Position numbers and translations under genes: made by a program. This document shows, piece by piece, positions 25,338 through 34,830 of a stretch of DNA of 64,000 nucleotides. Positions within the stretch are counted from its first letter, which is position 1. Each line of letters begins with the position of its first letter. Source of the DNA: Hymenobacter sp. DG01 (GTDB lineage: Bacteria; Bacteroidota; Bacteroidia; Cytophagales; Hymenobacteraceae); assembly GCF_006352025.1 (NCBI RefSeq), contig NZ_CP040936.1, positions 3,412,001-3,476,000 on the forward strand, given 5' to 3'. A model generated the notes under the pieces. The model had not been told where the DNA came from. It did not search any database and saw nothing but the letters and a program-made list of their open reading frames with translations.

Positions 25338-27563
25338 TTACAGGTTTTTCAGCACGAAATCCGTCATCTGGCGGTAGAGGTGCAGGCGGGTGTTGCCCCC
25401 GTAAATACCGTGGTTGCGGTTGGGGTAGTACAGGGTCTGGTAGTCTTTGTTGGCCTTAATCATGGCCTCGGTGAAGGCTACCGAGTTCTGGAAGTGCACG
25501 TTGTCGTCGCCGGTGCCGTGTACCAGCAGGAGCTTGCCCTTGAGCTGGTCGGCAAACTGCACGGGCGAGTTGTCGTCGTAGCCCTGGGGATTTTGCTGGG
25601 GCGTTTTCAGGAATCGCTCGGTGTACACCGAGTCGTAGTAGCGCCAATTGGTAACGGGGGCCACCGATACGCCCATCTTAAATACATCGGCGTTTTTGGT
25701 CAGGGCCAGGGCCGTCATGTAGCCCCCGAAGCTCCAGCCCCAGATGCCAATGCGCGACTTATCCACGTAGGGCAGGGTAGCAAAATACCGGGCGCTGGCA
25801 GCCTGGTCAATGGTTTCCAGCTTACCCAGGTTGGCATAGGTGCTCTTTTTGAAAGCCGCGCCGCGGGCGCCGGTGCCCCGATTATCTACTGATACCACAA
25901 TGTAGCCCTGCTCGGCCAGCAGCTGGTGCCAGAGGTAGTTGGTGAAGGCAATGCCTCCGCCCGCATCGTCTTTCACGGTCTGGGAGCCGGGGCCGCCGTA
26001 CACGTACATCAGCACGGGGTATTTCTTGCTGGCATCGAAGTTGGCGGGCTTCAGTACGGAGGCATTCAGCTCTACCCCTTCGGCCGTCTTGAAGCTGATA
26101 AACTCCAGTTTGCCCAGGTTGTACTGGGTCAGCTTCTGGCGCAGGGCAGCATTGTCTTCCAGCACCTTCACCAGCTTGCCATCCTGGCCGTTGCGTAGGC
26201 TCACTACCTGGGGTTGCCCGGCTTCGGAGTGGTAGTTGAGGAAGTAGCGGGTGTCGGCGCTCATGTTCACCACGTCATTACCGGGGCCGGCCTCGCTGAG
26301 GCGGGCTTTGCCCTTGCCTTTCAGGTCGATGCGGTAGAGGTGACGCTGCAGAGGCGAGGCTTCGGTGCTGGTGAAGTACACTACCCCCTTCTTCTCGTCA
26401 AACCCATCAATGCTGGTGATTTCCCAGTTGCCTTTGGTGAGCTGGCGGACCAGCTTGCCGTTCATGTTGTACAGGTAAAGGTGGCGGTAGCCGTCCTTTT
26501 CGCTGCTGAACAGAAACTCCTTGCCGCCCTGCAGGTAGCGCAGGTCGTCGTTTACCTCCACGTAGGCGGGGTCAGTGTCCGTCAGCACCACACTGGTTTT
26601 GCCGGTACGGGCATCGGCGTGCAGAATTTCCAGCTTGTTCTGCAGGCGGTTCATGCGCCGGATGCTGAGCAGGTTAGGCGTCTGGGTCCAGATGATGCGC
26701 GGAATGTACTGGTCAGCCTCCGGGCCCACATCCATTTTGGTTGATTTGCCGGCCGCCACATCATAGGCCGAAATGCTTACGATGGAGTTTTTCTCGCCGG
26801 CCTTGGGGTATTTGTAGCGGTAGTCTTTGGGGTAGAGCGGGCCCCATTCCTGCATGTTGTACTCGGGCACCTCCGTTTCATCGAAGGTGTAGTAGGCAAT
26901 CTGCCGCGAGTCGGGCGACCATTGAAAGCCCTGAGCAAACTCAAACTCCTCCTCGTACACCCAGTCGGTGCCCCCGTTGATGATGCGGTTCCGGGCCCCG
27001 TCGGTGGTCACGGCCGTTTCCTGCATAGTTGCCAGGTCCACCACAAACAGGTTGTTGTCGCGGACGAAGGCTACCCGCTTGCCATCCGGCGAGAAGGTAG
27101 CGTAGAGCTGCTTGCCAGCTGTTTTGCTCAGGGGCACCAGCTGCTTGCTACCCCGGTCGTACACGAAAAAGTACGACTTGCTGGAGCGCCGGTAAATCGG
27201 CTCGGTATCGGTGCTGAACAGGATTTTGGTTTCGTCGGCGTTGAAGCTGTAGCCGTCCACTGGCAGGGGCTGGCTCTGACCGGGCAGCTTCAGCTCGGCA
27301 CCCGTCACCAGGGTTTGCACGGGCTGGCCGGTGGTTACGTCATTCTGCACCAGGTTGCCCTGGCTGAGCGAAGAGTAGTAGCGGCCGTCCTTCATCCAGT
27401 TGAAACCAGGCACAGAGCGGGCCGAGAACGTGCCCTTCTGCCAGATATCTTCGAGGGTAATGTTTTGCTTTTGCTGGGCAAAAGCGGCCGGCGCGCTGCC
27501 GGGAAGCACGGCCGGGCTGGCCGCAGTCAGGAACAGGGCCAGGCCCAGGAAACGAAAATTCAT
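25338..27563 (-). CDS. Dipeptidyl peptidase IV-like S9 peptidase
   Basis: The protein has 741 aa with a signal peptide (MNFRFLGLALFLTAASPAVL...). The N-terminal eight-bladed propeller covers ~50-490 and contains WVYEEEF, the double-Glu motif that binds the substrate amino terminus in DPP-IV. The alpha/beta-hydrolase domain has the nucleophile in GWSFGGYM, the Asp in GTGDDNVHF and the His in NRNHGIYGG. It trims X-Pro (or X-Ala) dipeptides from peptides in the periplasm or on the surface. ATG at 27563 is chosen because the signal peptide begins there. Confidence 0.95.
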   Translation of the reverse strand: MNFRFLGLALFLTAASPAVLPGSAPAAFAQQKQNITLEDIWQKGTFSARSVPGFNWMKDGRYYSSLSQGNLVQNDVTTGQPVQTLVTGAELKLPGQSQPLPVDGYSFNADETKILFSTDTEPIYRRSSKSYFFVYDRGSKQLVPLSKTAGKQLYATFSPDGKRVAFVRDNNLFVVDLATMQETAVTTDGARNRIINGGTDWVYEEEFEFAQGFQWSPDSRQIAYYTFDETEVPEYNMQEWGPLYPKDYRYKYPKAGEKNSIVSISAYDVAAGKSTKMDVGPEADQYIPRIIWTQTPNLLSIRRMNRLQNKLEILHADARTGKTSVVLTDTDPAYVEVNDDLRYLQGGKEFLFSSEKDGYRHLYLYNMNGKLVRQLTKGNWEITSIDGFDEKKGVVYFTSTEASPLQRHLYRIDLKGKGKARLSEAGPGNDVVNMSADTRYFLNYHSEAGQPQVVSLRNGQDGKLVKVLEDNAALRQKLTQYNLGKLEFISFKTAEGVELNASVLKPANFDASKKYPVLMYVYGGPGSQTVKDDAGGGIAFTNYLWHQLLAEQGYIVVSVDNRGTGARGAAFKKSTYANLGKLETIDQAASARYFATLPYVDKSRIGIWGWSFGGYMTALALTKNADVFKMGVSVAPVTNWRYYDSVYTERFLKTPQQNPQGYDDNSPVQFADQLKGKLLLVHGTGDDNVHFQNSVAFTEAMIKANKDYQTLYYPNRNHGIYGGNTRLHLYRQMTDFVLKNL

Positions 27564-27710
27564 GCGGAGAAAAGTAAAATGTCGGCGGGAATCAGCCGTT
27601 AAGGTAGGAAATGCGGGCAGCATGGTTGTACGCCGCCGGGGCCGCAGCGGCCCGGCACGCCGCCGGGTAGGCTTCCTACTTCGCGTTCAAAACCCGACCT
27701 TTACGAAGCT

Positions 27711-28640
27711 ATGCATTTTCGTTCTATTGTTCTGCTCCTGTCCCTGCTGGGGGTAGCGGCGGCCTGCGACTCCAGCCTCTCGCCCGGTCCGCGCGTGGAT
27801 CTGGTCAGCAGCACCCGCTACAACACCATTGACCGCCGCCTGACCCGCACCGCCGACACCTTGGCTGTTAAGATGTACGCCCAGGCCCAGGGCAGCCCCT
27901 TGCACCGGCTCACGATTTCGGCGGAGTATGTGCCGGTACCGGAGCCCATTATTTACAACGACCAGTTTGAGGTGGACGACCCGCCCCGCCGGACGCTGGT
28001 GTACCTCGACTCGACGCTGGCGCCGGGCTCCGATTCCCTTGCTCTGGTGCATGTGCTCAGCTCCCGCACCACCTCGGGCCTGGAGGTATGGCGCTACTCG
28101 GCCACCGATGAGGAAAACCGCACTGGCTCCCGCAGCTTCCGGCTGCGCTATGCCCGCCCCGATACCCTCCTGAACTATCATAATTACACCGTGCCCATGC
28201 AAGCGCCGGGCGCGTTCGGGCGCCGCAGCTTCCTGGCCCTGCGCGAGGGGCTGGTGTTCCCAAAGTTTTCGGTGCATAGCCTGGCCCAGAACCAAGCCCT
28301 CATCGACCTGGTGTACCTGCCCAACCCCACTACCGGGGCCCCTACCCTGGTTACCCCCCTCGATGCCACCCTGGGCCTGAAGTGGAGCACCCGGCGGGCT
28401 ACCGTCATTCGTCGTACCAGCCTCAACAGTACCACCTTCGGGAACACCACCGATTTCACGACCACCTTCAACCAGGGCACCGATTTTACGCCGCTTACCA
28501 GCACAGGCCCGCTCACCAAGGGCCAGGTAATAGCGTTCCAGACCCCGGCCCCCAACAGCCGTTACGGCATTATTCTGGTAGAAGATATTCTGACCACGGG
28601 CAGCCGGGCCGTGGTGCTGCAGGTACGGGTAGCCAAATAA
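27711..28640 (+). CDS. Hypothetical lipoprotein
   Basis: The protein has 309 aa. Signal peptide MHFRSIVLLLSLLGVAAAC has a clear lipobox. The mature part is all-beta in style, with an Ig-like pattern in the first ~150 residues (YNTIDRRLTRTADTLAVKMYAQ). The second half is Thr/Ser/Asn-rich and ends in a strand-like VVLQVRVAK. I do not recognise a family; similar proteins in Bacteroidota occur as single surface lipoproteins. It is convergent with the FadL-like gene, and a strong hairpin separates them. Confidence 0.65.
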   Translation: MHFRSIVLLLSLLGVAAACDSSLSPGPRVDLVSSTRYNTIDRRLTRTADTLAVKMYAQAQGSPLHRLTISAEYVPVPEPIIYNDQFEVDDPPRRTLVYLDSTLAPGSDSLALVHVLSSRTTSGLEVWRYSATDEENRTGSRSFRLRYARPDTLLNYHNYTVPMQAPGAFGRRSFLALREGLVFPKFSVHSLAQNQALIDLVYLPNPTTGAPTLVTPLDATLGLKWSTRRATVIRRTSLNSTTFGNTTDFTTTFNQGTDFTPLTSTGPLTKGQVIAFQTPAPNSRYGIILVEDILTTGSRAVVLQVRVAK

Positions 28641-28671
28641 GCAGGCCGCTAACCCGCCCTGGTCTCAACGC

Positions 28672-28707
28672 AAAAAGGAGCTTCCTGATATCAGGAAGCT
28701 CCTTTTT
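28672..28707. terminator. Bidirectional terminator, loopless palindrome
   Basis: Perfect 36-bp palindrome centred at 28689/28690: A5, then GGAGCTTCCTGA and its inverse, then T5-6. It sits between convergent genes ending at 28640 and 28740. Confidence 0.92.
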
Positions 28708-28739
28708 TGTGCGCTCAGCTGAGCTGGTAAGCTAATGGC

Positions 28740-30239
28740 TTAGAAGCTAAATCCAGCCGTAAGGGTAGTTGTGAAGCGGTTGTCATCCACCACGATGCGA
28801 GGAGTACGGGTGGGGTTGGCCAGCTCGTAGGGGGTATATACCTGCTTGCCGGAACCATATACCCCGGCCACATCCAGGAAGAAGTTCTTCTGGCGCAGCC
28901 CGAGCCCACCCGTGTAGAAGGTTTGGGCGCGGTCGGCGCTGCTGGTGTTTTTATACGGGTCGCCGTAGTGAGCAAAGCCCGCCCGCAGCCGAAATACATC
29001 TAGGCGCAGCTCGCCCCCTACCCGCAGGTTTACGGCCGATTGGTACTGGTTGCGGATGGCGTCGTTGGCAGGGCCCAGGTCACCGGGCGTTACGGCCGTG
29101 GTGTTGCGGTCGTAGCCCAGGCGCGCTTGTCCGTAGTTTACGTACTCGGCGTCGGCGCTCAGGAAACCGTTTTTGCCCAGTACCACGGCTACGCCCCCCG
29201 TAGCCCGGAAGGGCGAGGTGACGGTATAAGCCAGGTCTTCGGCCGGGAAGTTGCCGTCGCCGGTGGTGTGCCGGGTGCCGTCATCCAGGGTAATGGGCGA
29301 GTCGAACGTGGCATCCAGAGTAGCGCTGTAGGTTTCCACTACCTCGGAGTAGGTAGGCGACTGAACGGAGGCACCCACCCGCACGATATCATTGGGCCGG
29401 TAAATAACCCCAAGGCGGGCATTTACACCCGTGCCGCTGGTTTCAATGTTTTCCCGTAGGCTCAGGCTCCCGAACTTTCCGCCGGGGTCGCTGCTGGGCG
29501 GGGTAGGGTCGGTAGCGGTCAGGTTTGAAATGGTGCTGTAGCGGGTGTGCACAATTCCGATTGCCCCCCCGATGTACAGCTTGTCGCGGTAGCTGTTGGC
29601 GTAGCCAAAATCAAATTGGGTCTGGCCCCCGCTGCGCTCTATGGTTTCGCGCTGGGTCAGGGTGCCGGTATTGTCGTAGTCGGCCGGGATATAGGTACCA
29701 TCGGCGTCGCGCTCTGTCAGCAGGGCCTGGTACGCCAGCTTATCCAGAATGGCGCCCTGGTCTTCGCTTAACCGCTGCAGAATATCCTGCTCCAGCGGGG
29801 GGGTAGCCGAGTAGCGCAGGTTTTGGTTGAAGTTGTTGGTACGGTTCAGGCCAAAGGCAAACGTACCGCTCCGCCAGGGGCTGGTGTTGTCGGAATCCGG
29901 CCGACGGCCAGAAAAAACAAACCCCAAGCTACCGATCTGCAGGTTACTGCGCGAATCGGTGCCGCGGGACCCGAAGGCCTGCGTGGTGGTATTGCTGCTC
30001 CCGAAGCCCGGCGAAAAGCTGATTTCAGAGCGTTGAAACAGGCCCAGGCCGGCCGGGTTGGTCAGGATGCTTCCAAAGTCGGCTCCTACTGCGGAGCTGG
30101 CCCCACCAATGCCCAGCGTGCGGGCCGTGCCGCCGGGCTGGTTCTGGGAAAAGCGCAGTGCATCGGCTGAACTTTGGGCAAAGGCGTAGCCAGCCGGGCT
30201 TAATAAAGCCGCAGCCAGGTAATATTTCAGGTTTTTCAT
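28740..30239 (-). CDS. OmpP1/FadL-like outer-membrane transport protein
   Basis: The protein has 499 aa. The signal peptide MKNLKYYLAAALLSPAGYAFAQ is followed by ALRFSQNQPGGTARTLGIGGASSAVGADFGS, the usual N-terminal plug of this beta-barrel group. ILTNPAGLGLF is the NPAG motif. The rest shows alternating strands, YRPNDIVRVGASVQSPTYSEV, and a C-terminal Phe (TTLTAGFSF), as in outer-membrane barrels. It probably passes hydrophobic compounds through the outer membrane. ATG 30239 is the start with a signal peptide. A hairpin lies just upstream at 30257-30279. Confidence 0.85.
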   Translation of the reverse strand: MKNLKYYLAAALLSPAGYAFAQSSADALRFSQNQPGGTARTLGIGGASSAVGADFGSILTNPAGLGLFQRSEISFSPGFGSSNTTTQAFGSRGTDSRSNLQIGSLGFVFSGRRPDSDNTSPWRSGTFAFGLNRTNNFNQNLRYSATPPLEQDILQRLSEDQGAILDKLAYQALLTERDADGTYIPADYDNTGTLTQRETIERSGGQTQFDFGYANSYRDKLYIGGAIGIVHTRYSTISNLTATDPTPPSSDPGGKFGSLSLRENIETSGTGVNARLGVIYRPNDIVRVGASVQSPTYSEVVETYSATLDATFDSPITLDDGTRHTTGDGNFPAEDLAYTVTSPFRATGGVAVVLGKNGFLSADAEYVNYGQARLGYDRNTTAVTPGDLGPANDAIRNQYQSAVNLRVGGELRLDVFRLRAGFAHYGDPYKNTSSADRAQTFYTGGLGLRQKNFFLDVAGVYGSGKQVYTPYELANPTRTPRIVVDDNRFTTTLTAGFSF

Positions 30240-30256
30240 GGGGGAGAGGATGAGCA

Positions 30257-30279
30257 CCGGCTCCTCTGGCAGGAGCCGG
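30257..30279 (-). other. Hairpin in the spacer upstream of the FadL-like gene
   Basis: CCGGCTCCT and its inverse AGGAGCCGG form a 9-bp stem with a 5-nt loop, 18 bp before the start at 30239 on the minus strand. It lacks a T-run in that direction. It may separate the upstream lipoprotein transcript or shape the leader. Confidence 0.45.
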
Positions 30280-30323
30280 CAGAACACACCAGATAGGAAC
30301 TACCTATTAACTAACAAAACTGC

Positions 30324-31622
30324 TTAATTGCCCCGGCCCCGGCCACCGCTGCTGCTTCCGCCACCGCCGCCGTTGCCGCCACTGCTTCGGCCGCCGCTGC
30401 CACTGTCAAAGCTGCGGGAAGGCTCGGAGTAGGAGCGAGAGGGCTGAGAATAAGAACGAGAAGGCTCAGAGTAAGAGCGGGAAGGCTGGGAGTACGTGCG
30501 CGTCGGCTCGGAACCCGTACCCGAATCGTAGGAGCGGGTGGGCTGCTGGTACACCCGCTGGCGGCGGGGTTCGGCTACTACCCCACCGGCATCGGCCGGC
30601 TGCGGACGAGTGCCGCCGACATTATCCCAGCTCCGACGGGGGCGGCTGGTTTCCGTACCGGCCTGGGTGGCCGTGCTGCTGCCACTCTCACTCAGTACCC
30701 GCCAGCGGCGCGTGGGCTGCGTAGTGGGCGTAGCTTCCACAGACCGGCTTTCGGTTGTTGCCCCGGGCTGAGCCCCGCCCGTTACTACCTCGCGGCTACG
30801 CCCACGGCCGACAGCTGGCGCCGGAGCAGCCGTAGCGCTCGACGTGGTGCTGGTGCCCGGTGCTACGAGGCCGCCCTCCACTATCCCGCGGCTCCGGCTG
30901 CCCGATACCGCGCCCGGCTGGGTGCCACCGGTGGTCAGGCCTCCATCGGCCAGCCGGCTGCGGGTCCCCGTCACGACAGAGCGCACTGCCTGTGAGCGGA
31001 TGCCTCTACCGCCGTAGTAGCCGTTGTAAAAGCCCCCACCCCCATAGAAACCGCCACCATAATAGCCGCCCCAGGGGTTGCCATAGTAGCCGTAGGGGTT
31101 GTAGCCATAGCCATAATCATAGGGGGCGTAGCCAAAGGCCCGCCAGGGGCGGTACCAGGGGCGGCCCAGCCCAATGGTGATGTTCACATAAGACCCGCCC
31201 CAGTAGGGGCCGTAAAAGGGGTCGTAGAACGCGCTGGGGCCCCAGGCCGAATATGCCGGGCCGCCGTACCAGAAGGGGTCAGTGTAGGCAAAGTCGTAGT
31301 AGCCCAGTCCCATGCCGCGGTAGGCCGGCTGATGGAAGCGCCGCAAGCGGGCGGCGTAGAAGTCATCATCGTAATACTCGGTGCTGCCGCTGGCCTGCGA
31401 GGTACTGGTGCCCGCATAATCAGGGTTGGCTACGTCGCCGGTTTCTTCGGTGGGCACCGGCTCGGTGCTGGCTACTTCCGTCTGGGCCGGCGCTGTGGTG
31501 CGGTCCTTAGAGGAATAATACACGCCGTCACTCTCCGTGGAGGTAAGGGCCGCGGTGCCCGCGCAGCTACCTAGCGTAAGCAGGGCCATAGCGGGTAATA
31601 CGGATGGGAATAATCTTTTCAT
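30324..31622 (-). CDS. Lipoprotein with Tyr/Gly-rich and Ser/Arg repeat regions
   Basis: The protein has 432 aa with signal peptide and lipobox (LLTLGSC). The order is: a Thr/Glu-rich stretch (~25-80), an Asp-rich YYDDDFYAARLRRF, then a Tyr/Gly/Trp/Pro region (~100-215) with YGYGYNPYGYYGNPWGG. A Thr/Arg/Gly-rich part follows, then a tandem repeat of ~7 residues (SYSQPSR/SYSEPSR, four copies at ~385-412), ending in Gly/Ser. The composition suggests a flexible or adhesive surface protein. I know similar low-complexity lipoproteins only as hypothetical proteins. It is divergent from proS. Confidence 0.7.
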   Translation of the reverse strand: MKRLFPSVLPAMALLTLGSCAGTAALTSTESDGVYYSSKDRTTAPAQTEVASTEPVPTEETGDVANPDYAGTSTSQASGSTEYYDDDFYAARLRRFHQPAYRGMGLGYYDFAYTDPFWYGGPAYSAWGPSAFYDPFYGPYWGGSYVNITIGLGRPWYRPWRAFGYAPYDYGYGYNPYGYYGNPWGGYYGGGFYGGGGFYNGYYGGRGIRSQAVRSVVTGTRSRLADGGLTTGGTQPGAVSGSRSRGIVEGGLVAPGTSTTSSATAAPAPAVGRGRSREVVTGGAQPGATTESRSVEATPTTQPTRRWRVLSESGSSTATQAGTETSRPRRSWDNVGGTRPQPADAGGVVAEPRRQRVYQQPTRSYDSGTGSEPTRTYSQPSRSYSEPSRSYSQPSRSYSEPSRSFDSGSGGRSSGGNGGGGGSSSGGRGRGN

Positions 31623-31811
31623 GGCTGCTTACGCGTAAGGAATGATCCGGAAGATGAAGAGCGAACAGGAACCCGGCGGCACAAGGACCGAAAACGGGTC
31701 CACACCTCCGAATTTAATAACGTAATTTGGACCCGAAACGGTGCCCTATTTCGTACGACAAATCTTGTACCAAAAAAGGAACTTTTTCGCTACCTCTAAG
31801 ATACTTTGAAT

Positions 31812-33287
31812 ATGAGCAAAAGTTTGCCCAAGCGCAGTGAAGATTACTCGCTGTGGTACAACGAGTTGGTAAAGCGCGCTGGTTTAGCTGAAAACTCCTC
31901 GGTGCGGGGCTGTATGGTGATTAAGCCTTACGGCTACGCCATCTGGGAAAAAATGCAGCGCACCCTCGACGATATGTTCAAGCGCACGGGCCACCAGAAC
32001 GCGTATTTCCCGCTGTTCGTGCCCAAAAGCCTGTTCGAAGCCGAGGAGAAAAACGCCGAAGGCTTCGCCAAGGAATGCGCCGTAGTAACCCACTACCGCC
32101 TGCAGAACGACCCCGATAAGCCGGGCAAGCTGCGCGTGGACCCCAACGCCAAGCTGGAAGAGGAGCTGATTGTGCGCCCCACCTCGGAGGCCATTATCTG
32201 GAGCACCTACAAAAACTGGATTCAAAGCTACCGCGACCTGCCTCTGCTCATCAACCAGTGGGCTAACGTGGTACGCTGGGAAATGCGCACCCGCCTGTTT
32301 CTGCGCACCGCCGAGTTTCTGTGGCAGGAAGGCCACACGGCCCACGCCACCGCCGAGGAAGCCCTGGCCGAAACCCGCCAGATGCTGGAGGTGTACGCCC
32401 AGTTTGCCGAGGAATGGCTGGCCCTACCCGTGGTAAAAGGTGTAAAGACTGAAAACGAGCGGTTTGCCGGTGCCATTGAAACCTACTGCATTGAAGGCTT
32501 GATGCAAGATGGCAAGGCCCTGCAGGCGGGTACTTCGCACTTCTTGGGCCAGAACTTCGCCAAGGCGTTTGATGTGCAGTTCACCAACAAAGCCGGGCAG
32601 CTGGAGCACGTATGGGGCACAAGCTGGGGCGTGAGCACCCGCCTCATGGGGGCCTTGGTAATGGCTCACTCCGATGATGAAGGCCTGGTGCTACCCCCCA
32701 AGCTGGCGCCCATCCAGGTGGTCATCGTGCCTATCTACAAAACCGGCCAGCTCGACGAGCTCATGGAGCGCATCCGCCCCATGCAGATGGGCTTGATTGA
32801 GCGCGGCATTTCGGTGAAGGTAGATGACCGGGACACTGAGCGCCCCGGCTTCAAGTTTGCCGAGTGGGAGCTGAAAGGCGTGCCCGTGCGCATAGCCGTG
32901 GGCATGCGCGACCTGGAGAACGGCACCCTGGAAGTGGCCCGCCGCGACACCAAGGAGAAGATGACCCTACCCCTGGCCGACATTGTAAATAGTGTGGACC
33001 AGCTGCTGCAGGACATTCAGCAGAACATCTACCGCCGGGCCCTCAACTTCCGCGAAACCCACACTACCCGCGTGGAAAGCTACGAGGAGTTCAAGCAGGT
33101 ACTCGATGGCAAAGGCGGTTTCGTGGTGGCCCACTACGATGGCACCTCTGAAACCGAGGAGCGCATCAAGGAAGAAACCAAAGCCACCATCCGCTGCCTG
33201 GCCCTGGCCGAGCCGGAGGAAGAAGGTATCTGCATCCTGACGGGCCGCCCGTCCAAGCGTCGCGCCCACTTCGCCCGCGCTTACTAG
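31812..33287 (+). CDS. proS: Prolyl-tRNA synthetase, archaeal/eukaryotic-type
   Basis: Class II synthetase of 491 aa that charges tRNA-Pro. The length (about 490 rather than ~570) and the absence of the INS editing domain between motifs 2 and 3 mark the archaeal/eukaryotic type (ProS type 3), usual in Bacteroidota. Motif 2 is seen in [20 protein letters not shown] and motif 3 in [19 protein letters not shown]. The C-terminal extension ends [14 protein letters not shown], characteristic of this type. ATG at 31812 is used although an in-frame TTG lies two codons upstream. A strong hairpin follows the stop. Confidence 0.96.
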   Translation: MSKSLPKRSEDYSLWYNELVKRAGLAENSSVRGCMVIKPYGYAIWEKMQRTLDDMFKRTGHQNAYFPLFVPKSLFEAEEKNAEGFAKECAVVTHYRLQNDPDKPGKLRVDPNAKLEEELIVRPTSEAIIWSTYKNWIQSYRDLPLLINQWANVVRWEMRTRLFLRTAEFLWQEGHTAHATAEEALAETRQMLEVYAQFAEEWLALPVVKGVKTENERFAGAIETYCIEGLMQDGKALQAGTSHFLGQNFAKAFDVQFTNKAGQLEHVWGTSWGVSTRLMGALVMAHSDDEGLVLPPKLAPIQVVIVPIYKTGQLDELMERIRPMQMGLIERGISVKVDDRDTERPGFKFAEWELKGVPVRIAVGMRDLENGTLEVARRDTKEKMTLPLADIVNSVDQLLQDIQQNIYRRALNFRETHTTRVESYEEFKQVLDGKGGFVVAHYDGTSETEERIKEETKATIRCLALAEPEEEGICILTGRPSKRRAHFARAY

Positions 33288-33309
33288 AGCAGCACCGAAG
33301 CAGGAGTTA

Positions 33310-33347
33310 AAAAGCCTGTCATCCTGAACACAGGATGACAGGCTTTT
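33310..33347. terminator. Bidirectional terminator built on a GTCATCCTG hairpin
   Basis: 17-bp perfect arms (33310-33326 and 33331-33347) around an AACA loop end in A4/T4. It serves proS and the convergent small gene ending at 33354. The core TGTCATCCTGA resembles the dispersed GTCATTCCGAGC palindrome at 56566, so the terminator may be a domesticated repeat. Confidence 0.85.
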
Positions 33348-33353
33348 GACTTT

Positions 33354-33599
33354 TTACTGAGCATCGGCAATGGCCTGCTTTAGCTCATCATCCGAAAGAT
33401 TTTCCTGCCAGCCGGGGGCTAGCTCCAGCCGCACGGTTTGGGCGCCGCCGGTGGGCGTGCACACTACGGTTACTCCGCCTTCATTAGCGGTGCTGCGCTC
33501 CACGGCTTCGGCGGTGGCAGCGGTTTCTACGCCGGCGTAGGCTTGCACGCAGGTCCAGGTGGTATTGTGGGGGTCGGTTATTTCGCGTTGTGTCATCAT
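33354..33599 (-). CDS. Small hypothetical protein
   Basis: The protein has 81 aa (or 80 from the second ATG). It is soluble, with no signal peptide, and reads EITDPHNTTWTCVQAY, then an Ala/Glu-rich helix, TVVCTPTGGAQTVRLELAPGW and an acidic C-terminal helix LSDDELKQAIADAQ. I do not recognise a family. It lies 52 bp downstream of the Gre-family gene on the same strand and shares the terminator with proS, so it is probably co-transcribed with the Gre gene. Confidence 0.6.
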   Translation of the reverse strand: MMTQREITDPHNTTWTCVQAYAGVETAATAEAVERSTANEGGVTVVCTPTGGAQTVRLELAPGWQENLSDDELKQAIADAQ

Positions 33600-33651
33600 G
33601 GGGGTAGTACGCCGGGGGCCAGCCTGGGTTCCCTACCCCTGCGCCAGCGCG

Positions 33652-34170
33652 CTACTCTTCGGTGTACTGAATGGCGGCTACTTCCAGCTCTTCTTGCTTG
33701 GGACCCAGCCGCACCTGCACGCGCTGACCCAGTTTGGCGCCCTGCACGGCCCGGGCAATGGGCGCCACAAACGCTACCTTGCCCGCTGCCACCGAAGCCT
33801 CATCAACGCCCACAATGGTAAAGCGGCGCTCGGGCCCTACCCCTCCCGCCGGCCGCAACGTCACGGTAGCCCCGAAGCGCACCTCCTGGGGTGGCTGGCT
33901 GCGGGGGTCCACTACTTTGGCGCTGGCAATGCGGGCGTTCAGGGCGCTGAGTTGGCCGTTAAGCACTGTCAGGCGGCGGGTACGGTCGGCTTCGTTTTCG
34001 CGGTTGGCTTCGGCCAGGGTGCGCTCGGCTTCCAGGGCCGCGAGTTCCTGCCGCAACTGCTCCAGGCCCTCCGGGGTCACGTAGTTGGGGGTGCCGGGGG
34101 GTAGGGAAGGCCGGGGCGGGATAATGGGGGCCTCCAGCGAATCATCTTCTTTGGTGAATGCTCGACTCAT
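33652..34170 (-). CDS. GreA/GreB-family transcription elongation factor-like protein
   Basis: The protein has 172 aa. MSRAFTKEDD followed by a Pro-rich stretch and NYVTPEGLEQLRQELAALE is the N-terminus of the GreB-like group. A coiled coil covers ~30-85. The FKBP-like C-terminal domain follows (RFTIVGVDEAS, APIARAVQGAKLGQRV). True Gre factors carry GDLSENAEY at the coiled-coil tip, whose acidic pair activates RNA cleavage by polymerase. Here the tip reads NRENEADRTRRL, so cleavage activity is uncertain and it may act as an antagonist-type secondary-channel factor. It is transcribed away from the nfeD-floA pair. Confidence 0.82.
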   Translation of the reverse strand: MSRAFTKEDDSLEAPIIPPRPSLPPGTPNYVTPEGLEQLRQELAALEAERTLAEANRENEADRTRRLTVLNGQLSALNARIASAKVVDPRSQPPQEVRFGATVTLRPAGGVGPERRFTIVGVDEASVAAGKVAFVAPIARAVQGAKLGQRVQVRLGPKQEELEVAAIQYTEE

Positions 34171-34282
34171 AGCTCTTGCTAACGCACCGGCCGGAGTGGG
34201 GTTGCGGGGTGGGCTGCTCTCGTCTAGCGCGCTACTGAGCCGGGTTCTGCGTATCTTTTCTCAACTAAACCTCCTACCCTCT

Positions 34283-34750
34283 ATGGACTGGCTCACGATT
34301 GCACTGCTACTGTTGTTCGGCCTGCTGTTTCTGGTGGCCGAAGTCATTTTTATTCCGGGCACTACCGTGGTGGGGCTGGTAGGCTTTGGCTTGCTGGCCG
34401 CCGGCATCTGGTTCAGTTACCGCGACCTGGGGGCTACTACCGGCCATATTCTGTTGGGCAGTTCCCTGGTAGCCGTGGGGGTGCTGGTGTACCTGGGGCT
34501 GCGGCCCAAAGCCATCAACCGGGTGGCCCTGACCAGCGTGAACCACGCCCGCGTGCACGACGTGCGCCACCCCGACGTGCAGCCCGGCACTACCGGCCGC
34601 GCCCTCTCGGCGCTGCGCCCAGCCGGCACCGTGCTTTTCGATGATGACCGCCGCGAAGTAACCACGCGGGGCGAGTTTATATCAGCTGGCACGCAGGTGC
34701 GGGTATTGGCCATTGAGCACAACCGCATTGTGGTGGAAGGCTTGGTCTAA
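34283..34750 (+). CDS. NfeD-family membrane protein
   Basis: Short-type NfeD of 155 aa. Hydrophobic segments cover ~5-65 (WLTIALLLLFGLLFLVAEVIFIPG...). The soluble beta-barrel OB domain runs from ~95 to the end (GTTGRALSALRPAGTVLFDD, VLAIEHNRIVVEG). NfeD proteins pair with flotillin/SPFH proteins, and a FloA gene follows here 80 bp downstream. Together they organise membrane microdomains. ATG at 34283 begins the first helix; the longer frame upstream is not supported. Confidence 0.9.
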   Translation: MDWLTIALLLLFGLLFLVAEVIFIPGTTVVGLVGFGLLAAGIWFSYRDLGATTGHILLGSSLVAVGVLVYLGLRPKAINRVALTSVNHARVHDVRHPDVQPGTTGRALSALRPAGTVLFDDDRREVTTRGEFISAGTQVRVLAIEHNRIVVEGLV

Positions 34751-34830
34751 GCCGCTGCGCAGTTCTCGTTTTTTGTTGTTAGTTGCCGGCCGCAAGCCCC
34801 CTACCCCCTTCATCTTCTCAAACCTCCCGC

